A DNA stretch of 64,000 nucleotides. It comes from Pseudomonas solani (GTDB taxonomy: Bacteria > Pseudomonadota > Gammaproteobacteria > Pseudomonadales > Pseudomonadaceae). Below, one piece after another: positions 21,092 through 30,600 of the stretch. Location of the stretch: contig NZ_AP023081.1 in assembly GCF_026072635.1 (NCBI RefSeq), forward strand, positions 3,592,501 to 3,656,500, in the 5' to 3' direction. The notes below the pieces were generated by a model that saw only the letters and a program-made list of their open reading frames with translations, searched no databases and was not told the DNA's origin. A program made the translations under genes and the position numbers. The stretch's first letter is position 1, and each line of letters opens with the position of its first letter.

Positions 21092-22732
21092 ATGGCTGCT
21101 AAAGACGTAAAATTCGGCGATGCCGCTCGTAAAAAACTGCTCGTTGGCGTGAACACCCTGGCTGACGCCGTTAAAGCCACCCTCGGCCCGAAAGGCCGTA
21201 ACGTGGTTCTGGAGCGCAGCTTCGGCGCCCCGCTGATCACCAAGGACGGCGTTTCCGTCGCCAAGGAAATCGAGCTCAAGGACCGCATCGAAAACATCGG
21301 CGCCCAGCTGGTGAAAGACGTTGCCTCCAAGGCCAACGATGCTGCCGGTGACGGCACCACCACTGCTACCGTTCTGGCCCAAGCCATCGTCACCGAAGGT
21401 CTGAAGTCGGTTGCGGCCGGCCTCAACCCGATGGACCTGAAGCGCGGCATCGACAAGGCCACCGTCGCCATCGTCGCCGAGCTGAAGAACCTGTCCAAGC
21501 CGTGCACCGACACCAAGGCCATCGCCCAGGTCGGCACCATCTCCGCCAACTCCGACGACTCCATCGGCAACATCATTGCCGAAGCCATGGAGAAGGTTGG
21601 TAAAGAAGGCGTGATCACCGTTGAAGAAGGCTCGGGCCTGGAAAACGAACTGTCCGTCGTAGAAGGCATGCAGTTCGACCGCGGCTACCTGTCCCCCTAC
21701 TTCATCAACAAGCCGGACACCATGGTGGCCGAGCTCGACGGCCCGCTGCTGCTGCTTGTCGACAAGAAGATCTCCAACATCCGCGAACTGCTGCCGGTTC
21801 TGGAAGCCGTTGCCAAGTCCGGCCGTCCGCTGCTGATCGTGGCTGAAGACGTCGAAGGCGAAGCCCTGGCTACCCTGGTCGTCAACAACATGCGTGGCAT
21901 CGTCAAGGTCGCAGCCGTCAAGGCTCCGGGCTTCGGCGACCGTCGCAAGGCCATGCTGCAGGACATCGCCATCCTCACCGGCGGTACCGTCATCTCCGAA
22001 GAAGTCGGCCTGAGCCTGGAAAGCGCCACCCTGGAGCACCTGGGTAACGCCAAGCGCGTGGTCCTGAGCAAAGAAAACACCACCATCATCGATGGCGCCG
22101 GTCAGCAGGCCGACATCGAGGCGCGTGTTGCCCAGATCCGCAAGCAGGTTGAAGAAACCTCTTCCGACTACGACAAGGAAAAACTGCAAGAGCGTCTGGC
22201 CAAGCTGGCTGGCGGTGTTGCCGTGATCAAGGTTGGCGCTGCCACCGAAGTCGAGATGAAAGAGAAGAAAGCCCGCGTTGAAGACGCCCTGCACGCGACC
22301 CGCGCTGCTGTGGAAGAAGGCGTGGTTCCTGGCGGTGGTGTGGCCCTGGTTCGTGCCCTGGCTGCCATCAAGGACCTGACCGGTGCCAACGAAGAGCAGA
22401 CCGCTGGTATCAACATCCTGCGTCGCGCTGTCGAAGCTCCGCTGCGCCAGATCGTTACCAACGCCGGTGACGAAGCCTCCGTGGTTCTGGACAAGGTCAA
22501 GCAGGGTTCGGGCAACTACGGCTACGACGCTGCCACCGGCCAGTACGGCGACATGATCGAGTTCGGCATCATCGACCCGGCCAAAGTCACCCGTACCGCG
22601 CTGCAAGCCGCTGCTTCCATCGCTGGCCTGATGATCACCACCGAGGCGATCGTTGCCGAGCTGCCGGAAGACAAAGCTGCTCCGGCCATGCCGGACATGG
22701 GCGGCATGGGCGGTATGGGCGGCATGATGTAA
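21092..22732 (+). CDS. groEL: Chaperonin GroEL, 546 aa
   Basis: GroEL is the 60-kDa ring chaperonin that folds cytosolic proteins with ATP and GroES. The equatorial motif GDGTTTATVLAQ, the apical domain and the C-terminal GGM repeats (GGMGGMGGMM) are all present. The length is normal. Many codons end in T or C in a pattern typical of highly expressed genes, unlike the GC3-extreme neighbours. It is followed by a strong terminator. Confidence 0.99.
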   Translation: MAAKDVKFGDAARKKLLVGVNTLADAVKATLGPKGRNVVLERSFGAPLITKDGVSVAKEIELKDRIENIGAQLVKDVASKANDAAGDGTTTATVLAQAIVTEGLKSVAAGLNPMDLKRGIDKATVAIVAELKNLSKPCTDTKAIAQVGTISANSDDSIGNIIAEAMEKVGKEGVITVEEGSGLENELSVVEGMQFDRGYLSPYFINKPDTMVAELDGPLLLLVDKKISNIRELLPVLEAVAKSGRPLLIVAEDVEGEALATLVVNNMRGIVKVAAVKAPGFGDRRKAMLQDIAILTGGTVISEEVGLSLESATLEHLGNAKRVVLSKENTTIIDGAGQQADIEARVAQIRKQVEETSSDYDKEKLQERLAKLAGGVAVIKVGAATEVEMKEKKARVEDALHATRAAVEEGVVPGGGVALVRALAAIKDLTGANEEQTAGINILRRAVEAPLRQIVTNAGDEASVVLDKVKQGSGNYGYDAATGQYGDMIEFGIIDPAKVTRTALQAAASIAGLMITTEAIVAELPEDKAAPAMPDMGGMGGMGGMM

Positions 22733-22756
22733 GCCACCCAGTCCATCCGGTCTGAA

Positions 22757-22785
22757 AGAAGCCCCGCCTTGTGCGGGGCTTTTTT
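22757..22785 (+). terminator. Terminator of groES-groEL
   Basis: GCCCCGC / GCGGGGC stem with loop CTTGT and T6, 28 bases after the groEL stop. Confidence 0.92.
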
Positions 22786-22836
22786 ATGCCTGTGGAAACG
22801 TCGCCGGCGGGGCCCGCCCAATACTGCGGGCGGCCA

Positions 22837-23565
22837 TCAAGGCGCCAATTCCGTGGCCGTCTGTGGCGCCTCGTCGACCTCGGGCGCATAGAGCATGAAG
22901 CGGTAGCAGCCCAGGCAGATCAGCCAGTCCAGCAGTGCCGTCCACAGGTTGTGGGAGAGAAAGTGCGCGCCCTGCATCATCCGCCCAATGGAAAACAGCC
23001 CGCCCAGGGCCAGGGCACCCACCAGGGCCAGGCGAGCGAGACGACGATTGCGGTCGCGCAGGAGGAAGTACAGGGCGAAGAAGGTGAAGCCGCTGCTGGC
23101 GTGGCCGCCCGGCCAGCAACGGCCGGGTTTGGCGGTGGGCGCGCGTTCGGCCAGCAGCGGGGTGTAGGTCTCCACACCGCCATAGCGGGTCAGGTCCCAG
23201 GGGCAGTGCACGGCGGTCAGCGCCTTCAGCGGCGTCACGATCGCGGTGGACAGGCCCATCGCCAGGACCAGGTAGCCGAGGCGCCTGCGCAGGCCGTACC
23301 AGGGGCGATACAGGCAACTGGCGACGAACCCGGCCAGGGCCAGCAGCGCCACCGCGATCACCGCCTGCTTGGCGCGGTCATGCATCACGTCCTCGAGGAA
23401 GAAGCTGTGGGCACCGATGAAGCCTTCTCCAGGCCGGTAGAACAGATCCGCCAGGGCGAAGTCCAGCCGGGTCGGCTCGATCACCAGCAGCGCGAGGATG
23501 ATCCCCAGGGGCAGGCCCAGCGCCCAGCCATAGGCGAGCGGGCGGGAGGGGAGGGAAGGGGGCAT
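22837..23565 (-). CDS. PAP2 superfamily membrane phosphatase, 242 aa
   Basis: This is an integral membrane phosphatase of the PAP2 class with about six membrane segments. Signature motif 2 is PGGHASSG and motif 3 is GRMMQGAHFLSHNLW, where the histidines are catalytic. Substrates in this class include undecaprenyl diphosphate, phosphatidate and lipid A phosphates. A ColR-type box lies 92 bases upstream in the right orientation, and in P. putida the PAP2 gene next to colRS belongs to the ColR regulon as I recall it. An envelope-lipid role is therefore likely, but the exact lipid is not known. Confidence 0.88.
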   Translation of the reverse strand: MPPSLPSRPLAYGWALGLPLGIILALLVIEPTRLDFALADLFYRPGEGFIGAHSFFLEDVMHDRAKQAVIAVALLALAGFVASCLYRPWYGLRRRLGYLVLAMGLSTAIVTPLKALTAVHCPWDLTRYGGVETYTPLLAERAPTAKPGRCWPGGHASSGFTFFALYFLLRDRNRRLARLALVGALALGGLFSIGRMMQGAHFLSHNLWTALLDWLICLGCYRFMLYAPEVDEAPQTATELAP

Positions 23566-23656
23566 GCGGTGTCTCCGGAGTACGGGGCGGGGGATTGCCA
23601 GGCCAGGGAATGGGCGTAATCTGCCGTGGCCGCCGTGGTGGCTCCGTGAACCGCGG

Positions 23657-23672
23657 GTGAAAAAACTGTCAA
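23657..23672 (-). promoter_or_regulatory. ColR-type box upstream of the PAP2 gene
   Basis: On the minus strand the sequence reads TTGACAGTTTTTTCAC. It fits the ColR consensus YYNASNNYTTTTTCAC, recalled from P. putida work, at every defined position. It points towards the PAP2 gene and lies between it and colR. Confidence 0.7.
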
Positions 23673-23726
23673 AGGCGCCTGAGGGCCCCAGAGGGCCGGA
23701 AAATCGATGAGGCGGGAGAGCTGCAG

Positions 23727-24410
23727 ATGCGGATTTTGCTGGTGGAAGACAATCGCGACATCCTGGCCAACATGGCCGACTACCTGGAGCTCAAGGGCTA
23801 CAGCGTCGACTGCGCCCAGGATGGCCTTTCCGGGCTGCACCTGGCCGCCACCGAACACTTCGACCTGATCGTCCTCGACATCATGCTGCCCGGGCTGGAC
23901 GGCTACGCCCTGTGCCGGCGGCTGCGCGACGAGGCGCGGCGCGATACGCCGGTGATCATGCTCACCGCGCGCGATGAGCTGGACGACCGCCTGCAAGGCT
24001 TCAAGTCCGGCGCCGATGATTACCTGGTCAAGCCCTTCGCCCTGTCCGAACTGGCGGCGCGCATCGAAGCGGTGCTGCGGCGTTCCCGGGGCGGCGGCAA
24101 GCGTGCCCTGCAGGTGGGTGAGCTGAGCTACGACCTCGACACCCTGGAAGTCAGCCGTGCCGGCAAGCCGCTCAAGCTCAACCCTATCGGCCTCAAGCTG
24201 CTGGCCGTGCTGATGCAGAAAAGCCCCCACCTGGTCCGTCGCGAGGCCCTGGAAGAGGCGCTCTGGGGTGACGATTGCCCCGACAGCGACAGCCTGCGCA
24301 GCCACATCCACCAACTGCGCCAGGTGATCGACAAGCCCTTCGGCAAACCCCTGCTGCACACCCTGCACGGCCTCGGCTACCGCCTGGCGGAGTCGGCCGA
24401 TGGAGTTTAG
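23727..24410 (+). CDS. colR: Two-component response regulator ColR, 227 aa
   Basis: This is an OmpR-type regulator: receiver (1-118) with D51 in IVLDIMLPG and K in YLVKPF, and a winged-helix DNA-binding domain (about 130-220). ColRS controls outer-membrane maintenance and tolerance to zinc, polymyxin and phenol in Pseudomonas. The sequence is close to what I know of P. aeruginosa ColR (PDSDSLRSHIHQLRQVIDKPF is characteristic). The colS start lies inside its last codons, so the two are translationally coupled. Two matching binding boxes flank the pair. Confidence 0.95.
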   Translation: MRILLVEDNRDILANMADYLELKGYSVDCAQDGLSGLHLAATEHFDLIVLDIMLPGLDGYALCRRLRDEARRDTPVIMLTARDELDDRLQGFKSGADDYLVKPFALSELAARIEAVLRRSRGGGKRALQVGELSYDLDTLEVSRAGKPLKLNPIGLKLLAVLMQKSPHLVRREALEEALWGDDCPDSDSLRSHIHQLRQVIDKPFGKPLLHTLHGLGYRLAESADGV

Positions 24411-25680
24411 GCAGAGCCTCGCGCGGCGCATCGTCATCGCCTTCACCCTGATGACGGCGCTGGTGGGGGGAACCTTCTCGCTGGGCATCATCGAAGTGGT
24501 GCACCTGATCGAGGAACAGCTGATCTCCCGCGACCTGAACAACGAGCTGGAGCGCATCCTCTACGAGAACCTCGCCAAGGGCCGGGCGCCGAGCCTGGAC
24601 AGCGACACCCGTTTCTACTTCGGCGAGGGCACCGGCCCCTACGCCTTGCCCGCCGAATACGCCAAGCTGGCGCCGGGCTTCCACGAACTCTTCGAAGGCC
24701 AGCTCTCGTTCCACGCGCTAGTGCGGGACATCGACGGCCACCGCTACGTGCTGCTGCAGGACCAGAGTGATTTCGAGGACCGTGAGCAGGCGCTCTACGG
24801 CGTGGTGCTGGTGGGCTTCATCCTCAGCGTGCTGCTCTCGGCGCTACTGGGCTGGTTGCTGGCGCGCAAGGTCATCGCACCGGTGGTGCGCCTGGCCGGG
24901 CAGGTCCGTCACCGTGACCAGTTGCTGGGCCTGGCCCCGCCCCTGGCGCCTGACTACGCCTCGGACGAAGTGGGCCAACTGGCCCAGGCCTTCGACGACA
25001 CCCTGGGCCGCCTGCGCGATGCCTTGACCCGCGAGCGCCTGTTCACCAGTGACGTCAGCCACGAGTTGCGCACGCCGTTGATGGTGATCGCCACCTCCTG
25101 CGAGCTGCTGATGGAAAACACCGGCCTCGACGAACGCTCGCGCCAACAGGTGCGTCGCATCGGCCGGGCCAGCGAGGAAATGCGCGACCTGGTGCAGACC
25201 TTCCTCATGCTCGCCCGCGCCCAGCGCGAGGGCGGCGAGGGGGTGCCGCAATCCAGCCTCGGCAGCCTGGCGGACGAGCTGGCCGCCCTCTGGCGCGAAC
25301 CCATCGAAGCCAAGGGACTGCGTTTCGACTACCTGCCCGGCAACCCTGCCGATACGCGCTACAACGCGGCCTTCCTGCGTTCGGTACTAGGCAACCTGCT
25401 GCGCAACGCTTTGCACTACACCGACTCGGGGCATATCGAGATGCGCCTGGACGCGCGCGGTTTCAGCGTCGAGGACAGCGGTGTCGGTATCCCCGAGGAG
25501 CAGCGCGAGGCGATGTTCCTGCCCTTCGTCCGTGGCCTGGAGCAACGTGGCGACGGTCTCGGGCTGGGCCTGTCGCTGGTCAAGCGCATCTGCGAGAGCC
25601 AGGGCTGGGTGGTCAGCCTGACGCCGTCCGTCTCCGGCGGCTGCCACTTCCGCGTCGACCTGGTCGCGCCTGCAGGCTGA
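24400..25680 (+). CDS. colS: Sensor histidine kinase ColS, 426 aa
   Basis: This is the partner kinase of ColR. There are two membrane segments (about 10-32 and 128-148) with a periplasmic domain between them. In P. putida this domain senses zinc and ferric iron through acidic ExxE-type residues, and here ELERIL and nearby acidic residues are candidates. HAMP-like, HisKA (VSHELRTPL, H221) and HATPase (EDSGVGIP, GLGLGLS) parts follow. ATG 24400 overlaps colR by 11 bases. Its last bases form part of the downstream ColR-type box. Confidence 0.93.
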   Translation: MEFRQSLARRIVIAFTLMTALVGGTFSLGIIEVVHLIEEQLISRDLNNELERILYENLAKGRAPSLDSDTRFYFGEGTGPYALPAEYAKLAPGFHELFEGQLSFHALVRDIDGHRYVLLQDQSDFEDREQALYGVVLVGFILSVLLSALLGWLLARKVIAPVVRLAGQVRHRDQLLGLAPPLAPDYASDEVGQLAQAFDDTLGRLRDALTRERLFTSDVSHELRTPLMVIATSCELLMENTGLDERSRQQVRRIGRASEEMRDLVQTFLMLARAQREGGEGVPQSSLGSLADELAALWREPIEAKGLRFDYLPGNPADTRYNAAFLRSVLGNLLRNALHYTDSGHIEMRLDARGFSVEDSGVGIPEEQREAMFLPFVRGLEQRGDGLGLGLSLVKRICESQGWVVSLTPSVSGGCHFRVDLVAPAG

Positions 25681-25692
25681 CACTTTTTTCAC
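25677..25692 (+). promoter_or_regulatory. ColR-type box at the end of colS
   Basis: CTGACACTTTTTTCAC fits YYNASNNYTTTTTCAC at every defined position and overlaps the colS stop codon. It points downstream to the noncoding element, the 74-aa gene and inaA. Confidence 0.7.
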
Positions 25693-25763
25693 ATCGGCAT
25701 CACGGCAGCATGACGCCTGCCGGCAGAAGCTGGTGGCCCTGTGCAGTCGTGAGGCGCGGCGAA

Positions 25764-25937
25764 GGTACGGACCTTGCAGTGTTCGGCTCCCATTGCACCG
25801 GGGTAGCACCGGCGATGTCCGGGGGAGGGCACGCAGGCGTCTGCACCGGGGATGTCATGAAACCTGGCGACCTATCCGTGGTCCTATCCGGGCCCCACGA
25901 GTGGGCATAAGGGTTACCTCGTGCCTGTTCTGTTACC
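25764..25937 (+). other. Conserved noncoding element, copy A, with sigma-54-like promoter
   Basis: It begins with AAGGTACGGACCTTGCAG, a GG-N10-GC arrangement (GG 25764-25765, GC 25776-25777) like a sigma-54 -24/-12 promoter. It ends with two GTTACC motifs (25913-25918 and 25932-25937). A hairpin (CCCAC-GA-GTGGG) lies before the first of them. Copy B at 26623-26777 shares the promoter-like core, a CCGGCGAT block and the GTTACC pair. No convincing ORF is present. The function is unknown; it could be a small RNA or a long leader. Confidence 0.55.
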
Positions 25938-26242
25938 TCAAGGGGCAGGCGCAGGGCGCTGACCGCTGGGCGGGAATGTCGGCGCCAGCGATGAAATGAC
26001 ACTTATTTGCAATAAATCGCTGCTAGCCTCGCCCGTCTGCCAACTGACGGTTGTGAAAGCCGGCGATGCCGCACACGAGGGCGAACAGGTGGTTGAGAGG
26101 TGCGCTGCTGCTTAAGGACAAGAGCCGCGACGGGTGGGAATTACCGCAGGTATGCCATTCGTCACTTCGAAAAAGCGGACTGTGAACTATTGAACTAGTG
26201 TGAAGACACAGCGTTTGGCAGCGCTATCAAGGGGTTGCGATC
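25938..26242 (+). other. Noncoding stretch before the 74-aa gene
   Basis: 305 bases without a supported ORF. An AT-rich patch (about 25997-26018, with TTGCAATAAAT) and the AAGGGG ribosome site (about 26228) before ATG 26243 are the only signals I see. It may be a leader for the small gene. Confidence 0.5.
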
Positions 26243-26467
26243 ATGAAGTTAGAAATAACGCGAGCTTTGTTCCTCGTCGGAGCTCTGGGCGTCGCTTCCA
26301 TCGCCGCGGCGGCCTGGCATGAGCCATCGCCGTCGGTCATCAGCGTCAATGGCCTGGGCTACTGTCCCCTGCCGCCTAACGCCCGCCACAAGGCCGATGT
26401 CATGCCGGACAAGCAGTTGCTGCTGTTGATGTTCGGCCTGTCCCAGGGCATGGGGCCGCAAGGCTGA
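26243..26467 (+). CDS. Small exported or membrane-anchored protein of unknown function, 74 aa
   Basis: MKLEITRALFLVGALGVASIAAAAWHEP gives an N-terminal hydrophobic segment (about residues 8-25) that could be a signal peptide (cleavage after AAA) or an anchor. The rest contains one cysteine (GYCPLPPNA) and ends MFGLSQGMGPQG. A good AAGGGG ribosome site precedes it and a strong terminator follows 20 bases after its stop, so it is likely real. Its place between colRS and inaA matches a small gene in P. aeruginosa as I recall. No known domain is recognised. Confidence 0.75.
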   Translation: MKLEITRALFLVGALGVASIAAAAWHEPSPSVISVNGLGYCPLPPNARHKADVMPDKQLLLLMFGLSQGMGPQG

Positions 26468-26485
26468 GAAGCTGCTCGTAGACGT

Positions 26486-26514
26486 CAAAGCCCCGCGCAC
26501 GCGGGGCTTTTTAT
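26486..26514 (+). terminator. Terminator after the 74-aa gene
   Basis: GCCCCGC / GCGGGGC stem (26490-26507) with T5. It separates the small gene from noncoding copy B and inaA. Confidence 0.9.
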
Positions 26515-26622
26515 TGGCTGGCGATCCGCTTTCGCTGCTCTTTCCTCCCGGTTCTTCCACGCAACAGGGAAGCCGGATGAGCCTCGCTCCGCTTCAGTTT
26601 CCTTCCTGCAACGGCCTTCAGC

Positions 26623-26777
26623 GGTACGGTCCTTGCAGTTTCGCCCGGCACGAGCCGGCGATTACAGAGGGTATTTCGGTGCAACTCCCGGGATAGAGGT
26701 TTGGCGGCCCCTTTTGGGGCGCGCGTGCCCGGGCTTGCCGTTGTGCACGGGGTTACCTGGTGCACCTTCCTGTTACC
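26623..26777 (+). other. Conserved noncoding element, copy B, with sigma-54-like promoter
   Basis: GCGGTACGGTCCTTGCAG has the same GG-N10-GC layout as copy A (GG 26623-26624, GC 26635-26636). A GCCGGCGAT block follows, then a GGCCCC-TTTT-GGGGC hairpin and two GTTACC motifs (26752-26757 and 26772-26777) 20 bases apart. It lies 100 bases before the inaA start and so could be the inaA promoter and leader. Confidence 0.55.
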
Positions 26778-26877
26778 GCAGGCGACACAAAAAAGGGTGG
26801 GAGTCATTCGTCCGTTTGGACGGTCTCGGTCTCTACGAGATGGCGGAACCTACCAGGCGATAACGAAGGAGCGACCG

Positions 26878-27597
26878 ATGACGGCAGGTGTGATGGCATT
26901 GACGAGTGACACGAACCACCAGTTCGACCATTTCTGGGACTGGCGTGGCGAGTGGGTCGAGGCACCGAACCTGAGGCGGGGGGGCGAAAGCGGGGTGGAG
27001 CGGGTGCGCCGCGAGGACGGCGCCGTGCTGTATAGCAAGCGCCAGTGCGGCCACCTGTATCGCAGCCTGCTGCACCCCTTCGGGCGCCCGACGGTGCTCC
27101 GTGAACGGGACGCCATCCGCGCGTTCGAGCGCCTCGGTGTGAGGGTGCCACGGCTGGTCTTCTGTGGCGCCCGGCGTGGCGGCGAGGCCGGCTGGCAAGC
27201 ACTGCTGGTCACCGAGGCGCTGGACGGCTTCATCGACTTCGAGCGCTGGTACGCCTCGGTGGAAGGGCGGCCCGAGACCCTGGCGGAGCGCGAGCGAGTA
27301 CTCGGGCAGGTGGCCGAGGTGCTGGCGCGGCTGCACCGGGGTGGCTGGCAGCATGGCTGCCTCTATCCCAAGCATGTGTTCATCCGCCTCGGGGAAGGCA
27401 GCGACCCTGCATCGGTGGAGATCGCCCTGCTCGACCTGGAGAAGAGCCGCCGTCGCTTCGCCCACGCCCGGGCGGCCTTCAACGACGTCGGCCAGATCAA
27501 GCGTCATTCGGCCATTCGCGAGGATGACTGGGCCTGCCTGCTGGCCGCCTACGAGCTCGCCTTCGGCGGCCGCGTGGAGGCGTTGCACCGCCTTTGA
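26878..27597 (+). CDS. inaA: InaA family lipopolysaccharide-kinase-like protein, 239 aa
   Basis: This belongs to the InaA/WaaP-related kinase-like fold. The likely catalytic loop reads HGCLYPKHVFI and the metal-binding segment LLDLEKSRRR, so some kinase function on sugar or LPS is possible but unproven. ATG 26878 has AAGGAG at 26866-26871. A second in-frame ATG at 26890 lacks a site. Its position beside colRS fits ColR control of the envelope, and the preceding sigma-54-like motif suggests separate control. It ends at a bidirectional terminator. Confidence 0.85.
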   Translation: MTAGVMALTSDTNHQFDHFWDWRGEWVEAPNLRRGGESGVERVRREDGAVLYSKRQCGHLYRSLLHPFGRPTVLRERDAIRAFERLGVRVPRLVFCGARRGGEAGWQALLVTEALDGFIDFERWYASVEGRPETLAERERVLGQVAEVLARLHRGGWQHGCLYPKHVFIRLGEGSDPASVEIALLDLEKSRRRFAHARAAFNDVGQIKRHSAIREDDWACLLAAYELAFGGRVEALHRL

Positions 27598-27610
27598 CGG
27601 CCCTTGAATG

Positions 27611-27640
27611 AAAAAGGCCCCGCATCTGCGGGGCCTTCTT
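27611..27640. terminator. Bidirectional terminator between inaA and mexW
   Basis: An 11-bp stem, AAGGCCCCGCA / TGCGGGGCCTT, with a TC loop is flanked by A-rich and T-rich ends. Confidence 0.88.
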
Positions 27641-27653
27641 CGTTCAGCGTGGC

Positions 27654-30600
27654 TCAATGGCTGGTGGCGGGCTCTGCCTCCGGCTGGGTGGCGGGCCGTG
27701 GGTCCGGCTTGGCCAGCAGGGTATAGACGCAGGGCAGCACGAACAGGGTGAACAGCGTGCCGATGGACATGCCGGTGGCGATCACCATGCCGATGTCGAA
27801 GCGGCTCACCGCGCCCGCGCCGCTGGCGAGAATCAGCGGCACCATGCCGAACACCATCGCCGCGGTGGTCATCAGCACCGGGCGCAGGCGGATGGACGCG
27901 GCTTCTTCCACGGCCTCCCTGGCGCTCAGGCCCTTGTCGCGGCGCAGCTGGTTGGCGAACTCCACGATCAGGATGCCGTGCTTGCTGATCAGGCCGATCA
28001 GCGTCACCAGGCCCACCTGGGTGTAGATGTTCATGCTGGAGATGCCCAGGAACAGCGGGATCAGCGCGCCGCAGATCGACAGCGGCACCGTCACCAGGAT
28101 CACCAGCGGGTCGCGGAAGCTCTCGAACTGCGCCGCCAGCACCAGGAAGATGATCGCCAGGGCGAGGCCGAAGGTCACGTAGAGCGCACTGCCTTCCTGC
28201 ACGTACTGGCGCGAGGCGCCGGCGTAGTCGAAGGCGAAGCCGCGCGGGGCTTCCTCACGGGCGATCTGTGTCACCGTCTCCACCGCATCACCCATGCTCA
28301 CCACCGGGAAGCCCTCGATGATCGCCGAGTTCAGCTGCTGGAACTGCTTGAGCTTGGTCGGCCGCGCGGTGTCGTGGACCGAGATCAGCGTGGACAGGGG
28401 CACCATGGCGCCGCTTTCACTCTTCACGTAGTAGTTGTTCAGCCAGTCCGGGTTGTCGCGGTAGGCGCGCTCCACCTGGGCGATCACCTTGTAGCTGCGA
28501 CCGTCGATGGTGAAGCGGTTGATCTCGCCTTCACCCAGCAGCAGCGCCAGGGTGGAGCCGAGGTCCTCCATGGAGACGCCCATCTGCGCGGCCTTCTCCC
28601 GGTCGATATCCACCACCACTTCCGGCTTGTCGAAGGCCAGGTCGACGTTGAGGAAGGCGAACTTGCCCGAGGCTTCCGCGCGCTGCTTGATGCGCTCGGT
28701 CACCTGCAGCAGTGACTCGTAGTCGTTGGGCGTGTTGATCACGAACTGGAAGGGCAGGCCTTCACCGGTACCCGGCAGCGACGGCAGGTTGAAGCCGAAG
28801 ATCTGCAGGCCCGGGATGCGGTCCAGCTTGCCCTGGACCTCGTGCAGCAGCTCCATCTGGGTGCGTTCGCGCTCATCCCAGGGCTTGAGCAGGAAGCCGC
28901 CGATACCCGCTTGCACACCGTCGAAGCCGTTGATCTGGAACGACGAGTAGTACTCGGGGAAGGACTTGAAGATGTCCACGAACTCGTCGGTGTAGGCGTT
29001 CAGGTAGTTCAGGTTGGTCGGCTGCGGTGCCTTGGCCATGAGGAACACGATGCCCTGGTCCTCGTCGGGGGCCAGTTCGCTCTTGGTCATCATCAGCAGG
29101 ATCGGGATCAGCGCCATGACGATCACCGCGAACACCACCACCACCGGGCGGGTGTTGAGGGTGCCGTGCAGGGCGCTCTGGTAGCGACGCTTGAGGCGCT
29201 CGAAGATCATGTCCAGCTTGTGGGCCAGGCCGCTCGGGTTCTCCTCGTGGCGCAGCAGCTTGGAGCACATCATCGGCGACAGGGTCAGGGCGACCACGCC
29301 GGAGATGATCACCGCACCCGCCAGGGTCAGGGCGAACTCGCGGAACAGCGCACCGGTGAGGCCGTCGAGGAAGCCGATGGGGGCGTACACCGCCGCCAGG
29401 GTGATGGTCATGGAAATGACCGGCACGGCGATCTCGCGGGCGCCCTCGATGGCGGCATCGAAGGGGGTCTTGCCCTCCTCGATATGCCGGTGGATGTTCT
29501 CCACCACCACGATGGCGTCGTCCACCACCAGGCCGATGGCGAGCACCATCGCCAGCAGCGTCAGCAGGTTGATCGAGTAGCCCATCAGCTGCATGAAGAA
29601 CAGCACGCCGATCATCGACAGCGGGATGGTGATCACCGGGATCAGCACCGAGCGGAAGGCGCCGAGGAACAGGAACACGACCACGATGACGATCAGCACC
29701 GCCTCGCCCAGGGTCTTCACCACCTCGTCGATGGACGCCTGGATGAAGCGCGTGGCGTCGTAGGCGATGGAGACCTTGAGGTTCGGCGGCAGCTGGGATT
29801 CCAGCTCCGGCATGATCTCGCGCACGTGCTTGATCACATCCAGCGGGTTGGCGCTGGGGGTGCCCTTGATGCCGATATAGACCGAGGGGATGCCATCGAA
29901 GGAGCTGATGGAGTCGTAGTTCTCGGCGCCCATCTCGACCCGGGCGATATCACGCACCAGCACGCGGCTGTCGCCCTGGGTCTTCACCGGGATGGCGGCG
30001 AAGGCTTCGGGGGACTTGAGGTCGGTGGTGGCGTTGATGCTGGTCACCACGTACTCGCCCTTCACCTGGCCGGCGGCCGAGAGGAAGTTGTACTTGCGCA
30101 CGGCATCGCTGACGTCGCCGGCGGTGACGCCATAGGCGGCCATCCGCACCGGGTCCAGCCACAGGCGCATGGCGAAGACCTGGTTGCCGAGGATTTCCGC
30201 TTCCGCCATGCCCGGCAGGGTGGCCAGCTTGGGCTGGATCACCCGCGACAGGTAGTCGGTGATCTGCGGGTTGGACAGCTCGTCGCTGTAGAAGCTGATG
30301 TACATCAGCGCCGAAGCGTCGGCCGCTTCCTTGGACAGCACCGGGTCCTCGGCATCCTGCGGCAGCTGGTTCTTCACCTCGTTGGCCTTGGCCAGCAGTT
30401 CGGTGAAGAGACGATCGGAGTTCGAGCCGATGCGCGCGTAGATCGAGATGATCGACAGGTTCTGCTGGCTCGACGACGTCATGTAGTCGATGCCTTCGGC
30501 ACTGGCCAGGCTCTGCTGCAGGGGCTGGGTGATGTAGCCCTGGATGGTCTCGGCGTTGGCACCGGGGTAGGCGGTGGTCACCGTGATCAGGGCGTTTTCC

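Noticed and set aside
20714..22606. 630-aa minus-strand ORF opposite groES-groEL
   Set aside because: It is a shadow frame of highly biased groEL codons with no start signal or domain.
25710..25999. Short ORFs (66 and 88 aa) in noncoding copy A
   Set aside because: They overlap in different frames, have no ribosome site, and have no counterpart in copy B, so the conservation is at the DNA or RNA level.
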